This document shows positions 8,872 through 21,000 of a DNA stretch of 64,000 bases, in pieces (the stretch's first letter is position 1; the number at the start of each line of letters is the position of its first letter). The translations under genes and the position numbers were made by a program. The stretch comes from Flavihumibacter fluvii (GTDB lineage: Bacteria; Bacteroidota; Bacteroidia; Chitinophagales; Chitinophagaceae). The DNA lies in assembly GCF_018595675.2 (NCBI RefSeq), contig NZ_CP092333.1, positions 62,001 through 126,000 on the forward strand. The letters run 5' to 3'. The notes beneath the pieces were generated by a model that worked only from the letters and a program-made list of their open reading frames with translations, was not told the DNA's origin and did no database searches.

Positions 8872-10821
8872 ATGCGTTTTGTTTGTATTGTTACACTTAC
8901 TTTTTGGATTCACCTGTCTTCGATGGCCCAGCCCCCTGCTGACTCGGAAATAAGTGACTCATTGGTATTAAAACCTTTGCTGGACAAAATAGGAACATAT
9001 TTTTTCCAAAATGCAGATTCAAGTCTTTATTATGCTGAAAAAATTTTGACCATTGCAAATGAATCAAGGGATTACGCTGTAGTGAATTTTGCATTACAAA
9101 TCGCTGGTGAAGCATACCGTGGTAAAGGTGAATTCCCCAGATCTTTGGAAATGCAGCTGAGGGCCTTGCGGATGAACAGATTGAGAATGGACCGGAGGCG
9201 TGAGGCACAAACATTAAGTTTTATCGGTTTTACATATCTGCAATCGGGTAACTATGAGGAGGCACTTCTATCTCTGTTGCCTGCCAAACCAGTATTGGAA
9301 AGCACTAAAGATTTGATTCAGGCAAGTTTTACGGCGTCTAATACGGGGCATTGTTATACGATGCTCGGTCGCATGGATTCCGCACATATGTTTAATAGGG
9401 AATCGATGCGTTTATTGCAGCTTTCTGATGACAAAGATTTCCGGAAGGCGGCGCTCCGTACCCTGATTTATAACCGGCTGGGTAATGCCTCTGAAAAGGA
9501 AGGTAAACTACATGAGGCTGCTGCATATTATCACCAGTTATTATATTTGGCTTTTAGGGACAGTGTCAAAATTAACGTCACAGCAGGACAAAAGTTACTG
9601 GCAAACGTGTTTATGAAGCAGAATAAGTATGATTCCGCGATTTACTTTGCCAGGAATGCCATTCTAAGCAGCCGGTTAGATAAACAGAAACTTCATTCCA
9701 TCGATGCCGCAATGATACTTGCGGCCATCTACAAAAAGCAAAGTAAGCCAGACAGTGCTTTGTATTTCCAGTCCATGGCTATGGAACTGAAAGACAGTGT
9801 CTATTGGTTGGATAAGTTTAGTGATCTCCAACGGCTAACGCTTAATGAACAGAAGCGCCAACAGGAACTTGAAGTGGAAAAAGCGAGTCTGCGCAGCCAT
9901 CAAAGAATGCTGCTGATGGCAGTTGTGGCTATTGCATTGTTAGTTGTGAGCCTGATCCAGCGCAGAAATAACCGGCTCAAACAAGCCATCAACAAGCAAC
10001 TGGAAGAACAGAAGGCAAATCTTGAGAAAACACTGGTGGAATTGAAATCTACCCAGGCCCAACTGGTCCAATCTGAAAAAATGGCCTCCCTGGGAGAACT
10101 TACTGCCGGTATCGCCCACGAGATCCAGAATCCATTAAATTTCGTCAATAATTTTTCAGAGGTGAACACTGAACTCATAGATGAACTGGAACTTGAAATT
10201 GCAAAGGGAAATCTGGAAGATGCAAAAGCTATTGCTAAAGATGTCCGGGAAAATGAAATAAAGATCAATCACCATGGCAAGCGGGCTGATGCGATTGTAA
10301 AAGGGATGTTGCAGCATACCCGAAGTGCTACTACAGGAAAGGAACCTGCTGATCTGAATAAACTTGTTGATGAATATTTACGTCTTTCTTACCATGGGTT
10401 TCGCGCTAAAGACAAATCTTTTAATGCTGTTCTCAATACCGATTTTGACGGATCACTTCAAAATATAAACATAATTCCTCAGGAAATAGGAAGGGCTTTA
10501 CTTAATTTAATGTCCAATGCATTTTATGCAGTTGCAGAAAAATCTGTCAAAACCGGTAATTATGAACCAATAGTTACAGTTTCTACCAGGCAGCTTGATG
10601 GTGTTGTTCAGGTCTCAGTTAAAGATAATGGCAATGGAATTCCAGATGAAATAGTGAATAAAATCTTCCAGCCATTTTTTACTACCAAGCCAACCGGACA
10701 AGGAACAGGTTTGGGTTTGTCTTTGTGTTACGATATTGTAAAGGCTCATGGTGGTGAATTGAAGGTGGAGTCTAAGGAGGGGGAGGGGAGTGAGTTTGTT
10801 ATTCAATTGCCTGTTGTCTGA
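8872..10821 (+). CDS. TPR-type membrane histidine kinase
   Basis: The protein is 649 residues. An N-terminal signal peptide (to about SSMAQ, residue 19) leads into a periplasmic helical region with TPR character (for example [20 protein letters not shown], and [16 protein letters not shown]). One membrane span follows at about residues 346-363 ([17 protein letters not shown]), then a coiled coil and the kinase core: His416 in [13 protein letters not shown] box LMSNAFYAV, and DNGNGIP and [13 protein letters not shown]. There is no attached receiver or DNA-binding domain, so the partner must be encoded separately. It starts 20 bases after the deleted paralogue. The periplasmic TPR domain suggests a protein or peptide signal, by inference only. 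Confidence 0.93.
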   Translation: MRFVCIVTLTFWIHLSSMAQPPADSEISDSLVLKPLLDKIGTYFFQNADSSLYYAEKILTIANESRDYAVVNFALQIAGEAYRGKGEFPRSLEMQLRALRMNRLRMDRRREAQTLSFIGFTYLQSGNYEEALLSLLPAKPVLESTKDLIQASFTASNTGHCYTMLGRMDSAHMFNRESMRLLQLSDDKDFRKAALRTLIYNRLGNASEKEGKLHEAAAYYHQLLYLAFRDSVKINVTAGQKLLANVFMKQNKYDSAIYFARNAILSSRLDKQKLHSIDAAMILAAIYKKQSKPDSALYFQSMAMELKDSVYWLDKFSDLQRLTLNEQKRQQELEVEKASLRSHQRMLLMAVVAIALLVVSLIQRRNNRLKQAINKQLEEQKANLEKTLVELKSTQAQLVQSEKMASLGELTAGIAHEIQNPLNFVNNFSEVNTELIDELELEIAKGNLEDAKAIAKDVRENEIKINHHGKRADAIVKGMLQHTRSATTGKEPADLNKLVDEYLRLSYHGFRAKDKSFNAVLNTDFDGSLQNINIIPQEIGRALLNLMSNAFYAVAEKSVKTGNYEPIVTVSTRQLDGVVQVSVKDNGNGIPDEIVNKIFQPFFTTKPTGQGTGLGLSLCYDIVKAHGGELKVESKEGEGSEFVIQLPVV

Positions 10822-10857
10822 AAAATTAATTAGCCTGGAAACATCTTATAATACTAA

Positions 10858-13800
10858 ATGAACAAATTATTTTTTCAATGTACATTTTGCTTATTGCTTC
10901 TTTGCGGCATGAAACTGCCTGCACAGAGCCTCCGCTTTAAAACGGTTCTTGATAATCCCAATAGTATGATTGTTGATATGAAACAGGACAAGCTGGGATT
11001 CTTCTGGCTTATTAATAGTGGAAATCGATTGCAAAAATTTGACGGTGTAAAGCCTCAGACTTTCTTAAATGACCCCGGCAATCCCAATTCAATAGCTACC
11101 GGTCAAGTTAGCTCTTTGATAATAGATGCTGATAATATCATCTGGGTTGGGATATATGGTTCGGGCCTGGATAGATTAGACCCGTCAACAAATATCTTTA
11201 CGCATTTCCGGCACAACGCAAAAAATGCATATAGTTTAAGTAATGATACTGTAAATGCTACTTTAGAAGATCATTCAGGAAATCTTTGGATTGGCTCTAA
11301 CCATGGTTTGGATTTTCTGGATAGAAAAACAGGAAGGTTTACGCACTACAGCAATAGCAACAATGACCCGGCTGGTACCCGTTATCCGCAGGTGTATAAA
11401 ATATATGAAGACAGAAAAGGAATACTTTGGATTTGTGGAAGATCATTAGCAAAGGATCATATATCTCCGGCGGCCTTGAATCGTTTTGACCCGACTACGA
11501 AAAAATTTACTCCCTACTTCCAGGATTCGGCAAAAGCTAACAACGGAATACCGGCAACGTTTATCAAAGATATTTACGAAGACAGCAAAGAAAATTTCTG
11601 GATAGTTACAGATGCTGGTTTGTATGCTATGGACAGGAATACAGGCAAATGTACCCGGTACTATCCAGATCCTTTTAATTCGAATACTTTGAGCCAAACT
11701 CCGGTTGCCAAAGATGTAGTTTCAGACATAATGTTTGTTACCGAAGATTCATCGGGTGCATTTTGGGTTGGAATGGGCCGACATGGGTTGAACAGGTATG
11801 ATCCTGTTACTAAAAAGTCAATGCATTTTGGTCTCCTATATGATTTTTTGGATGTGTCGGCATCTAAGAAAAAGGATACCGCAACAGGCCTAAATATTCC
11901 ATTCGCAATAAAGGGGGTAAGTTCAAAAGATGGTTTATTCTGGGTTTTGGGTATAGGTGGTATATCCCAACTAAATTATCAAAAAACAACCTTTCTGTTT
12001 AATGAAATCTCCAAAGCTGCCTTAGCACTTTATCTGGAGGCCAATGGTAAAATTTTATGGATTGGCACCGATCAAGGCCTGGTAAGAAAGGACCTGGCCA
12101 CCCAAAAAGAAAAGTTATTAATCTTTAATCCGAAAGACAATAAAACAAGGGGTAAATACATATTTTCCATAGTAGCTGATGAAGCAGGAAATCTTTGGTT
12201 AGGCACCGGTACCGGGTTGCTGAAGTTTGACCCCGTTACCGAAAATTATGTTCCATACAAAAATGATCCTAAAAACCCCGGAAGCATTTCCGGTAATAAT
12301 GTATTCTACTCGTTTTTTGATCATAATAAGAACTTATGGGCTGCATCTGACTCTGGTATTTCACGGATGGACAGGGCCACCGGGCAGTTTACTAATTATA
12401 ATGTCGGGCAGATTGCTGGTAATTATAATAGTTTTGAAGTTAATCGTATTACAGAAGATCCGGAACATAATATCTGGCTTACAGCTAATTGGGGACTCTA
12501 TAAACTGGATATCAAAACAGGAAAATTTGCCAAGTACCTTGATGATGACCTGAGATCCATATGTGTGGATGCAGAAGGAAGGGTATGGACAGGTGGATGG
12601 CAGGGGCTTTATGCTTTTAACAAAACAAAAGATAAGTTTGACCTTTTCGCTAATGAAGATTCAGCGGTAAATATCAGTGGGGTATTAAATATTACAGAAG
12701 ATGATCAAAAAAATCTTTGGATATCTACCACCACCGCTATCATTAAGATCAATGAAAACAGAACCCAAATAAAAAAATATACAGAAGACAACGGAGTACA
12801 ACTTACGCAGAGTCTCTGGTCATTCAGTAGTTTTAAAGCAACTGATGGAAGGCTGTTTTTAGGGAACTATTTTGGTTATTATTCATTTTATCCTGACCAG
12901 CTTAACGATAACAATACCTCCCCACCATTTAATATAACCAGCTTTAAACTGGGCGATAAACTCATCAATTCAGATAACGATGGTTTATTATCATTACCCA
13001 TCTCGCAAACGGAAGAAATCAAGCTGCGCTATGACCAGAATGTTTTTTCTTTTGATTTTTTTTCAGCAGATTATACATCACCTGCCGAAAAAAAGTATTC
13101 CTATATGCTGGAAAACTATGACAATGCATGGCATGAAATCGGCAGCGAACACCGGGCTTCTTTTTTTAATATTCCACCCGGCTCTTACATCTTCAAAGTA
13201 AAAGCAATAAGTGGTGACGGTGGCTCTGCCGCAAAATCAATTCGCATTATTATCAGTCCGCCCTGGTGGGAAACGTGGTGGTTCCGCATTTTGTCGGTGA
13301 TTGCTCTTGTTGTAGTTATTTACGCTATCATTAAAGAACGTTCAAGAAAACTAAAAGCAGAGAATCTTCGCCTGGAGCAAAAGGTAACCGAACGAACAAC
13401 GCAACTAAAAAAATCATTGCAGGAATTAAAGGCTACGCAATCCCAACTCATCCATGCCGAGAAAATGGCATCCCTTGGGGAACTTACTGCCGGTATTGCC
13501 CATGAGATTCAGAACCCGTTGAACTTTGTCAATAATTTCTCTGAAGTGAATGCTGAATTGATTGCGGAACTAAAATCCGAAATAGAAAAAGGCAATATGG
13601 AAGAGGCGAAACTGATTGCAGGCGATATTGCAGATAATGAGTTAAAGATCAGCCAGCATGGAAAGAGGGCTGATTCCATCGTGAAAGGCATGTTACAACA
13701 CAGCCGGGTTTCCACATCTTTTAAGGAACCTACAGATATTAATAAATTGGCAGATGAATACCTGCGATTGGCATATCACGGCCTTCGGGCTAAAGACAAA

Positions 13801-14208
13801 TCATTTAATACTGCTTTGCATACCCATTTTGATGAAACCATCAGTTTGGTCAATGTGATTCCGCAGGATATCAGCAGGGTGCTGTTAAATTTATTTTCAA
13901 ATTCGTTTTATGCTGTGCAGGAGAAAATGAAAACAGGCTTGCCAGGATTCGAACCTGCAGTTATTGTCTCTACGGAAAAAATCGGTCCAAACCTGGTGCT
14001 TACAGTAGAAGATAACGGAAATGGCATCTCCCAAAAAATGATCGATAAAATTTTCCAGCCATTCTTTACCACCAAGCCAGCCGGGCAGGGTACCGGACTT
14101 GGGTTAAGCTTAAGTTATGATATCATAAAGGCACATGGTGGTGAATTAACTGTTGACTCGAAAGACGGAGAATATGCAAAATTCTGTATAAGCTTGCCAC
14201 TGGTATAA
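10858..14208 (+). CDS. Regulator-propeller (Reg_prop/Y_Y_Y) histidine kinase
   Basis: The protein is 1116 residues. A signal peptide (cleavage near LPAQS, residue 22) is followed by many regulator-propeller blades carrying repeats such as GNLWIGSNHGL, ENFWIVTDAGL and GNLWLGTGTGL, to about residue 700. A Y_Y_Y domain follows (YSYMLENYDNAWHEIGSE, then PPGSYIFKVKA). One membrane span lies at about residues 809-826. A coiled coil leads to the kinase core with His882, N box LFSNSFYAV, DNGNGIS and [13 protein letters not shown]. Unlike the hybrid two-component regulators common in gut Bacteroides, it lacks C-terminal receiver and AraC-type domains. It probably detects an extracellular ligand in the periplasm; the ligand is unknown. 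Confidence 0.93.
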   Translation: MNKLFFQCTFCLLLLCGMKLPAQSLRFKTVLDNPNSMIVDMKQDKLGFFWLINSGNRLQKFDGVKPQTFLNDPGNPNSIATGQVSSLIIDADNIIWVGIYGSGLDRLDPSTNIFTHFRHNAKNAYSLSNDTVNATLEDHSGNLWIGSNHGLDFLDRKTGRFTHYSNSNNDPAGTRYPQVYKIYEDRKGILWICGRSLAKDHISPAALNRFDPTTKKFTPYFQDSAKANNGIPATFIKDIYEDSKENFWIVTDAGLYAMDRNTGKCTRYYPDPFNSNTLSQTPVAKDVVSDIMFVTEDSSGAFWVGMGRHGLNRYDPVTKKSMHFGLLYDFLDVSASKKKDTATGLNIPFAIKGVSSKDGLFWVLGIGGISQLNYQKTTFLFNEISKAALALYLEANGKILWIGTDQGLVRKDLATQKEKLLIFNPKDNKTRGKYIFSIVADEAGNLWLGTGTGLLKFDPVTENYVPYKNDPKNPGSISGNNVFYSFFDHNKNLWAASDSGISRMDRATGQFTNYNVGQIAGNYNSFEVNRITEDPEHNIWLTANWGLYKLDIKTGKFAKYLDDDLRSICVDAEGRVWTGGWQGLYAFNKTKDKFDLFANEDSAVNISGVLNITEDDQKNLWISTTTAIIKINENRTQIKKYTEDNGVQLTQSLWSFSSFKATDGRLFLGNYFGYYSFYPDQLNDNNTSPPFNITSFKLGDKLINSDNDGLLSLPISQTEEIKLRYDQNVFSFDFFSADYTSPAEKKYSYMLENYDNAWHEIGSEHRASFFNIPPGSYIFKVKAISGDGGSAAKSIRIIISPPWWETWWFRILSVIALVVVIYAIIKERSRKLKAENLRLEQKVTERTTQLKKSLQELKATQSQLIHAEKMASLGELTAGIAHEIQNPLNFVNNFSEVNAELIAELKSEIEKGNMEEAKLIAGDIADNELKISQHGKRADSIVKGMLQHSRVSTSFKEPTDINKLADEYLRLAYHGLRAKDKSFNTALHTHFDETISLVNVIPQDISRVLLNLFSNSFYAVQEKMKTGLPGFEPAVIVSTEKIGPNLVLTVEDNGNGISQKMIDKIFQPFFTTKPAGQGTGLGLSLSYDIIKAHGGELTVDSKDGEYAKFCISLPLV

Positions 14209-14270
14209 CATCGGGAACTAACCCAGCCTTTATTCAGTATTTTCACCTAAATTTTCTATAAACTGCAGGT

Positions 14271-17200
14271 ATGAACAGGACTGTTGTCGGCAATTTTTTG
14301 GGGACCGTTAGTATACTGGCTATGTTTGTTTCATCATGCAGGCAGCAACAGCAGATTCCCCTTCCTGTTGGGGAATCGGCCTATGCGCAACCTATTGCCC
14401 GGCCATTACAATATAGCGCCCCTGAAAACATCAACTGGGAACCACCATATACTGAAAACCTGCAGCCACCTGATGTCAGGAAGATCGACTTTAGCAAAAT
14501 TCCTTCCAGGGTGATTAATACCGGATCCTTCCAGCCCTTACCGCAGCCACTCCCGGGGAAAAAATTCAATTGGGATCATCTTGCTGAAACATCCCTCGAT
14601 TGGAAGGGCATTCCTGAAAATCCGCTTGAGACCGAACTATTTGTTTTGCCGGAACCAGAAGCCATACCGGTCACGCCTCCAAAGATCCGGCCGGATGAAT
14701 TGACGGGTATTGCTTACCTCGGACTGAACGAAGGTTTGCCGGCAGCAAAAATGGATGACATCACCCAGGATGATTATGGTATTATCTGGTTCATTAACGA
14801 AGGGAAATTGTTCCGGTATGATGGCACCGTCGTTCAAAAATATACTTTGCAGGGTAATCCGGTCCTTATCAGGGTGATGCGGGATAAACAGGGGCTTATC
14901 TGGGTGGGCGCTGATAACCAGAATGGATTGTTTGTGCTGGATGTAAAATCAAGGATCCAATGGCATGTTAAATTGCCCAGCAGCATATTCGTTGTGCACC
15001 AGGATGTCTCAGGCCTCTATTGGGCCGGAACATTAGGGAAAGGCGTGTTTATCCTGGACTGGCAAAAGAAAACCAGTAGACAACTGCTGCTGGCCAACGA
15101 GGATAAAACATATAATACAGCAAATACGGTCCTTGATTTTTATGAGGATAAAAAGGGCCAGGTATGGATGGCTTCTGCTATGGGTATTAAAATTCTTACC
15201 GCCTCTAAAAATAAGATACTTACCATTAGCACTAAAGAAGGATTGCATACCAATAATATCTGGGAGATCACGCCAGATTCCAGGGGTCGGCTCTGGTTAG
15301 GGTCACGTGATTATCCTGGCATCACCATTCTTTACCCGGATGAAGCACGCATTCAATATGCAGGGCCAGTCATCGGTTTTTCGAAATTTATCATCAATGC
15401 CCTGGAAGCCCCTGACCACTATATCTACCTGCCTACAGATAGCCTTATCTATGTGCTCGACCCGTCATTGCATTCCATGAAAACCATCGAGACCACATCA
15501 AACTATAAAAGCAGGATATGGTACGCCCATTCGATCATCGACAAAAGCGGCCAGCTTTGGGCCGGTTCAATTAATAATGGCTTGCAATTGATCGATACCC
15601 GTGGCATTATGCCTGTTCATCTTGATAAATCCAAAGGGCTGGGCGGGAATGCGATTTACGGCCTGATGGAAGACCACAGGAATCAATTATGGATGGGCAT
15701 TGGCTGGAACTATCCTGAAAAAACCGGGAAGGTTAATAAGCTGGATATTCCGGCTAACCGTATCTACGATTTCACCCCCGTTTTGGATACGCCCATCGTA
15801 AATATGTACACTTCGATGGAAGACCACAAAAATCGTATCTGGTTGGGATTATATGGTAAAGGCATTTATGTACTTGATTTTTCGGCAAACACAGTTACTA
15901 CCATGAGCCAGGCACAGGGCATTTTACCCTGGGGCTCTGCTATTTTCGAAGATAGCCGCAAACAGGTCTGGCTTGGCCAGGCCAATGGAATAGTATTGAT
16001 GGATTCCTCCCTGCAAATTATCCGGCAATTCAATGAGTTTATTCAGGGAAAGGAAAGCACTATCGTGAGTATCCGGGAAGATAAAAACCAACAGGTATGG
16101 ATCGCTACAACGGGTAATGGCATCTATCGTATTGATTCCGCCCGAATGGTCATTCAGCATTTTGGGGTCGATGAAGGCCTTGCCGGACCGGAAGTGAATG
16201 GATTGACGATAGACAACGAAGGCCGACCCTGGATAGCTACAAATAAAGGGGTCACCGTTATTGACGATCAACAGCAGCAGTTGTATAACCTGTCGGTTGG
16301 CAATGGATTGATCAATGCCGTTGCTTTTTCCATACTCAATGTAAAAGGTGAAATGGCTGTTGGAACAGCTAAGGGGCTTACTACATTCACTGAAATAAAA
16401 CCTTCGGCAGGTGCTGACAAAGGCCTGTTCTTATCTGCCCGGTCATACGACCGCAACCAGGGCCTTGCCTACCTCGATTTCAATGCCGGCTCCGGCACAA
16501 GTTTACAGGACGGCCGGATGGCATTTGGTATTGACTTTAAAGTGCTGAGCATCTTCGGACCGCCTGCAACGGATACTGTATCCAGTCCGGTCTACCTTAC
16601 CGGAATTACACTCGAAGGCAAACCACTTATCTTATCCGATAACCAATCTCTCGCCGCGCAATTAAATGATAAGGACAGCTTACGCGATGAAGCCAGTGGT
16701 GCTGTTTACACTATTTCAAAACTGCCTGCGGATACCGAATATTTTAGCCGTGAAAATATTACATGGGCAGGCCTCGCTGGTGCTTATAACCTGCCTGTTG
16801 ACCTGAAACTCAAATACCACCAGAATTACCTGCAATTCCTGTTTACAGGAATGCATTACCGCGACCGTGATAAGATACGATATCGCTATATCCTGGAAGG
16901 GGTAGACAGGAAATGGAGTGAATTCACTGATAAGCAGATTACTGAACCCTATCGTGACCTTCCTCCTGGAAAATATGTTTTTAAAGTTGCAGCAATTAAC
17001 ACAAGTGGCCGCTGGAGCCAGTCCGACCCGTACACCTTTACCATCCTGCCACCCTGGTGGAAGACCGGCTGGGCATACACTTTATATGCCCTCATGGTAA
17101 TTGCTGCAATCAGCAGCCTGGTAAGAATCAGGTCAAGGCAACTCAAAAAAATGAACCTGTTACTGGAAGAACGGATCCGGCTCCGCACCAGTGAATTGCA

Positions 17201-17999
17201 GGAATCTATTGCCGAATTAAAGAATACCCAATCCCAGTTGATCCAGGCTGAAAAGATGGCCTCGCTCGGTGAACTCACAGCGGGCATTGCCCACGAAATA
17301 AAGAACCCGCTGAACTTCGTCAGCAATTTTGCCGAAATCAATAAGGAGTTATTGCAGGAAATGACCATCGAAATCGATAAGGGGAATTTTGACGAAGTAA
17401 AAGCCCTGGCGCATGATGTTATTGAAAATGCACAGAAGATCATGTACCATGGCAAACGTGCCGATGATATCGTAAAAGGGATGCTGCAGCACAGCCGAAC
17501 CTCTACAGGTGTTAAAGAACCTACTGATATCAATAACCTTGCGGACGAATATTTGCGGCTGGCCTATCATGGTCTTCGTGCAAAAGAAAAATCATTCAAC
17601 GCGACCCTGAAAACAGATTTTGACGAGCGTATTGGCACGATCAATGTTATCCCCCAGGATATCGGCAGGGTGATCCTTAACCTTATAACCAATGCGTTTT
17701 ATGCGGTTGCAGAAAAGAAAATTGAACAACCATCCGGCTATGAGCCTACTGTTACCGTGAGCACACGAAAAATTGGCTCCTGGGTGGAGATACGTGTCAG
17801 GGATAATGGCAATGGCATTCCACAAAAAGTAATGGATAAAATCTTCCAGCCATTTTTTACCACCAAACCAACAGGACAGGGCACCGGGCTGGGTTTGAGC
17901 CTAAGCTATGATATTGTGAAAGCGCATGGCGGCGACCTGAAAGTGAAGACAGAGGAAGGGCAGGGGGCTACATTCATTATTCTGTTACCTTTAACCTAA
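14271..17999 (+). CDS. Lipoprotein-type regulator-propeller histidine kinase
   Basis: The protein is 1242 residues. The N-terminus reads SILAMFVSSCRQQQQ, so a lipobox-like Cys at residue 23 could be lipidated in place of ordinary signal-peptide cleavage. A Pro-rich linker of about 120 residues follows, then regulator-propeller blades (GLIWVGADNQNGLFVLD, GQLWAGSINNGLQLID, QQVWIATTGNGIYRID), a Y_Y_Y domain (YRYILEGVDRKWSEF) and a membrane span at about 935-953. The kinase core has His1008 in GIAHEIKNPLNFVSNF; note Lys in place of the Gln seen in the sister kinases. The ATPase motifs are DNGNGIP and [13 protein letters not shown]. If lipidated, both ends of the sensor would be tied to a membrane, which is unusual. 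It has no receiver or DNA-binding domain. Confidence 0.92.
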   Translation: MNRTVVGNFLGTVSILAMFVSSCRQQQQIPLPVGESAYAQPIARPLQYSAPENINWEPPYTENLQPPDVRKIDFSKIPSRVINTGSFQPLPQPLPGKKFNWDHLAETSLDWKGIPENPLETELFVLPEPEAIPVTPPKIRPDELTGIAYLGLNEGLPAAKMDDITQDDYGIIWFINEGKLFRYDGTVVQKYTLQGNPVLIRVMRDKQGLIWVGADNQNGLFVLDVKSRIQWHVKLPSSIFVVHQDVSGLYWAGTLGKGVFILDWQKKTSRQLLLANEDKTYNTANTVLDFYEDKKGQVWMASAMGIKILTASKNKILTISTKEGLHTNNIWEITPDSRGRLWLGSRDYPGITILYPDEARIQYAGPVIGFSKFIINALEAPDHYIYLPTDSLIYVLDPSLHSMKTIETTSNYKSRIWYAHSIIDKSGQLWAGSINNGLQLIDTRGIMPVHLDKSKGLGGNAIYGLMEDHRNQLWMGIGWNYPEKTGKVNKLDIPANRIYDFTPVLDTPIVNMYTSMEDHKNRIWLGLYGKGIYVLDFSANTVTTMSQAQGILPWGSAIFEDSRKQVWLGQANGIVLMDSSLQIIRQFNEFIQGKESTIVSIREDKNQQVWIATTGNGIYRIDSARMVIQHFGVDEGLAGPEVNGLTIDNEGRPWIATNKGVTVIDDQQQQLYNLSVGNGLINAVAFSILNVKGEMAVGTAKGLTTFTEIKPSAGADKGLFLSARSYDRNQGLAYLDFNAGSGTSLQDGRMAFGIDFKVLSIFGPPATDTVSSPVYLTGITLEGKPLILSDNQSLAAQLNDKDSLRDEASGAVYTISKLPADTEYFSRENITWAGLAGAYNLPVDLKLKYHQNYLQFLFTGMHYRDRDKIRYRYILEGVDRKWSEFTDKQITEPYRDLPPGKYVFKVAAINTSGRWSQSDPYTFTILPPWWKTGWAYTLYALMVIAAISSLVRIRSRQLKKMNLLLEERIRLRTSELQESIAELKNTQSQLIQAEKMASLGELTAGIAHEIKNPLNFVSNFAEINKELLQEMTIEIDKGNFDEVKALAHDVIENAQKIMYHGKRADDIVKGMLQHSRTSTGVKEPTDINNLADEYLRLAYHGLRAKEKSFNATLKTDFDERIGTINVIPQDIGRVILNLITNAFYAVAEKKIEQPSGYEPTVTVSTRKIGSWVEIRVRDNGNGIPQKVMDKIFQPFFTTKPTGQGTGLGLSLSYDIVKAHGGDLKVKTEEGQGATFIILLPLT

Positions 18000-18012
18000 A
18001 CCACCCATTATA

Positions 18013-21000
18013 ATGCACTACCGTAGGTATACACAAGGGCTTTTACCCATTGTATTGCTGCTCGCCATAATGGCCATGGCTTCCATGCAAAATGAAACAC
18101 AGGCCCAGCTCAACCCAGACCGGCTGATGCAATACAGCGAAAAAGACGGCCTGCCGGGTGCAGATGTATACGCTGTAATGCCTGATCATGCTGGTTATAT
18201 CTGGACGGGTACCATCAATGGCTTGTCCCGTTTCGATGGCTATGAATTCAAACGCTACTACTATAATCCCAACGACAGTACGTCCATAAAAGGCAGTTTA
18301 ATTTGGTCACTTTTCGAACAACCCAACGGAAATATCTGGATCGGTGGGGTAAGTGCCATTAACCGGTATGATCCTGTCTCTAATATATTTCACCGCTATG
18401 CATACGATCATTTGATCGACCAGCCGTCAAACATAGAAACCGGCATTCTCAATATCAACAGCGATGCAAATGGCCGGATTTATTTTGGTGTCAGGATTAA
18501 TCGTGGTGAAGGCGTCACTCATGGCCTCTTATATTACGATGAAAAAGACGATGCGTTGAAACGGTTTGAATATCCGGATAGCCTGGTGATTGGCGAAGTA
18601 TTCCAGTCGGGCCTTGATAAATTTGGTGACTTTTGGTTCCTCAGTAATACTGGTCTTTTTAAAATTAACCAGTCCGGTAAATTGGTTAAGTACCATGGAT
18701 TGGATGCAGAACTAAAGAAGTCCAATATAAATTATTCAGGTATTTATGCAGACCATGAGGGATACCTGTGGATTGGATTACAAAATCAACAACTTTGTCG
18801 CCTTAACATAAAGACCGGCGAAACGATCTTTTATTCCTTACAGGAAATACTTGGCAATACTAAAAGGGCTTTCTATTTCAATTCAATGGATTCCGGGCCA
18901 AACCAAACACTTTGGTTTGGTTCCAATTTCGGGTTGATTTGCTTTCACAGGAATACCGGACGGTTTGAAGTATTCAATGAAGATGCCGATAAGAAAATTG
19001 AAAGAGGCGACATCTGGAGTGTGAAATTTGACGCATTCGGCACCCTATGGATGGGCACACAGACAAAAGGACTATTGAAGTATGATAACACCTCACTCCT
19101 TAAGACCTACAGCAACAAGAACGAAGAAAAAAATTCCCTCTCGCCCGGTTGGGCCAATAATATCCGCGAGATCAGTGGTGGTAAGATCCTGATCACAACA
19201 GGCGGACAAAATGGAACCGGTGGATTTAATGTACTGGATCCGGAGACTGGCATGATCAGTATAATTCCAAACCACGAAATAGCGCCATTAATTTGGGGTA
19301 TAAATAGTGTTTACGAAAATGCACCCGGGGAATATATTATCAATACCTACCGGGATAATTACCTCTTTTGGCCAGCTACAAAGAAGGTTGAAAAATTAAA
19401 CTTACCAGGCGTTCCCGATAATACCGTTATCTGGACATTCTATACCGACAACCAGCATAACTTCTGGTTGGGAAGCTCCAGGGGCTTATACAGAAGAAGC
19501 AAGGGTGCCAGTACATTTAAATTATATGAACTTTCTGTTATACCTGGTTCTAACCTCACCAGTAATGAAATAAACGGTATCCTGCAAAGCCGGTTCAACG
19601 GGTTATGGTTAAGGTCCAATAATGGGTTGTTCTTTTATGATTATGCCACCGACAAAATTGATCGCCATGGCTTCGATAAAACAAAGGGCGATGTGTTTTT
19701 TTCCCAGGATGTTAATGCCATTTATGAAGACAGCGACAGTATTTTATGGGTGGGCACCTGGCAGGGCGGTTTAGGCAAATACAATGTCAGGACCCGGAAG
19801 ATAAAAAACTATACCACTGAAAACGGATTGCCCAGTATGAGTATTCAAAGTATCCTCGGTGATGAGGAGAACGGCACACTGTGGATGGGCAGTTTTGATG
19901 GATTGATACGGTTCGACAAAAAAACAGAACAGAGTATTAGTTTCTCCATTGCAGACGGCATCCAAAGCCAACTGTTTGCTGATGGGTCAGCCGTCAGAAC
20001 TTCCAAAGGCTATTTTGCTTTCGGTGGTTCAAATGGTATCACCATTTTCAAACCGGGTGATATTGCCAAAAACTCCATTCCGCCAAAAGTCTTCCTGACC
20101 GACCTGAAATTGTTTAATAAATCAGTTACGCCCGGTGAAAAGTCCATCCTGAAAACAACCATCAGCAAAACAAAGGAAATCACCTTACCATACGACCAGA
20201 ATAATATTACCCTTGATTTTCTGGCGCTCCATTTTGGTAACCCGGCAAAAAACAAATACGCCTATCGCCTCGAAAATTTTGAGAACGACTGGCGTGAAGT
20301 GGGCAGCCAGCATACCGCATATTATTCCAAACTCCCACCGGGTAAATATATTTTCCATGTCAAAGCAGCCAATAACAATGGTGTCTGGAATGAAGAAGGT
20401 GCTTCATTAAGTATCACTATCCTTCCGCCCTGGTGGATGACCTATTGGGCCTATGCGGCCTACCTGCTTGGTTTTATCGCCCTGGGTTTTGCGGGCGACA
20501 GGTATTTCCGGCATCGCCTTATCGAAAAGGAACGCGAACGCAACCAGGCCCGTGAACTGGAACAGGCTAAAGAAATTGAAAAAGCCTACCGTGGACTTAC
20601 AGAAGCACATGAAAGCCTGAAAGCCACCCAGAACCAGCTCATCCAGGCTGAAAAAATGGCTTCACTTGGTGAACTTACCGCCGGCATTGCCCATGAGATC
20701 CAGAACCCGTTAAATTTCGTCAACAATTTCGCAGAGGTCAACAATGAATTGCTCGGGGAAATGAATGACGAGATTGCTAAAGGAGATCTTGACAGTGCCA
20801 GGGAAGTAGCTAAGCATATTGTCCTAAACAACCAGAAGATCAATGAACATGGCAAGCGTGCAGATTCTATTGTGAAATCCATGCTGCAGCATTCACAATC
20901 CAGCCGGGGTATTAAGGAAAAGACCGATATCAATAGCCTTTGCGATGAATATTTACGGCTGGCCTACCATGGTTACCGGGCGAAAGAAAAATCCTTCCAG

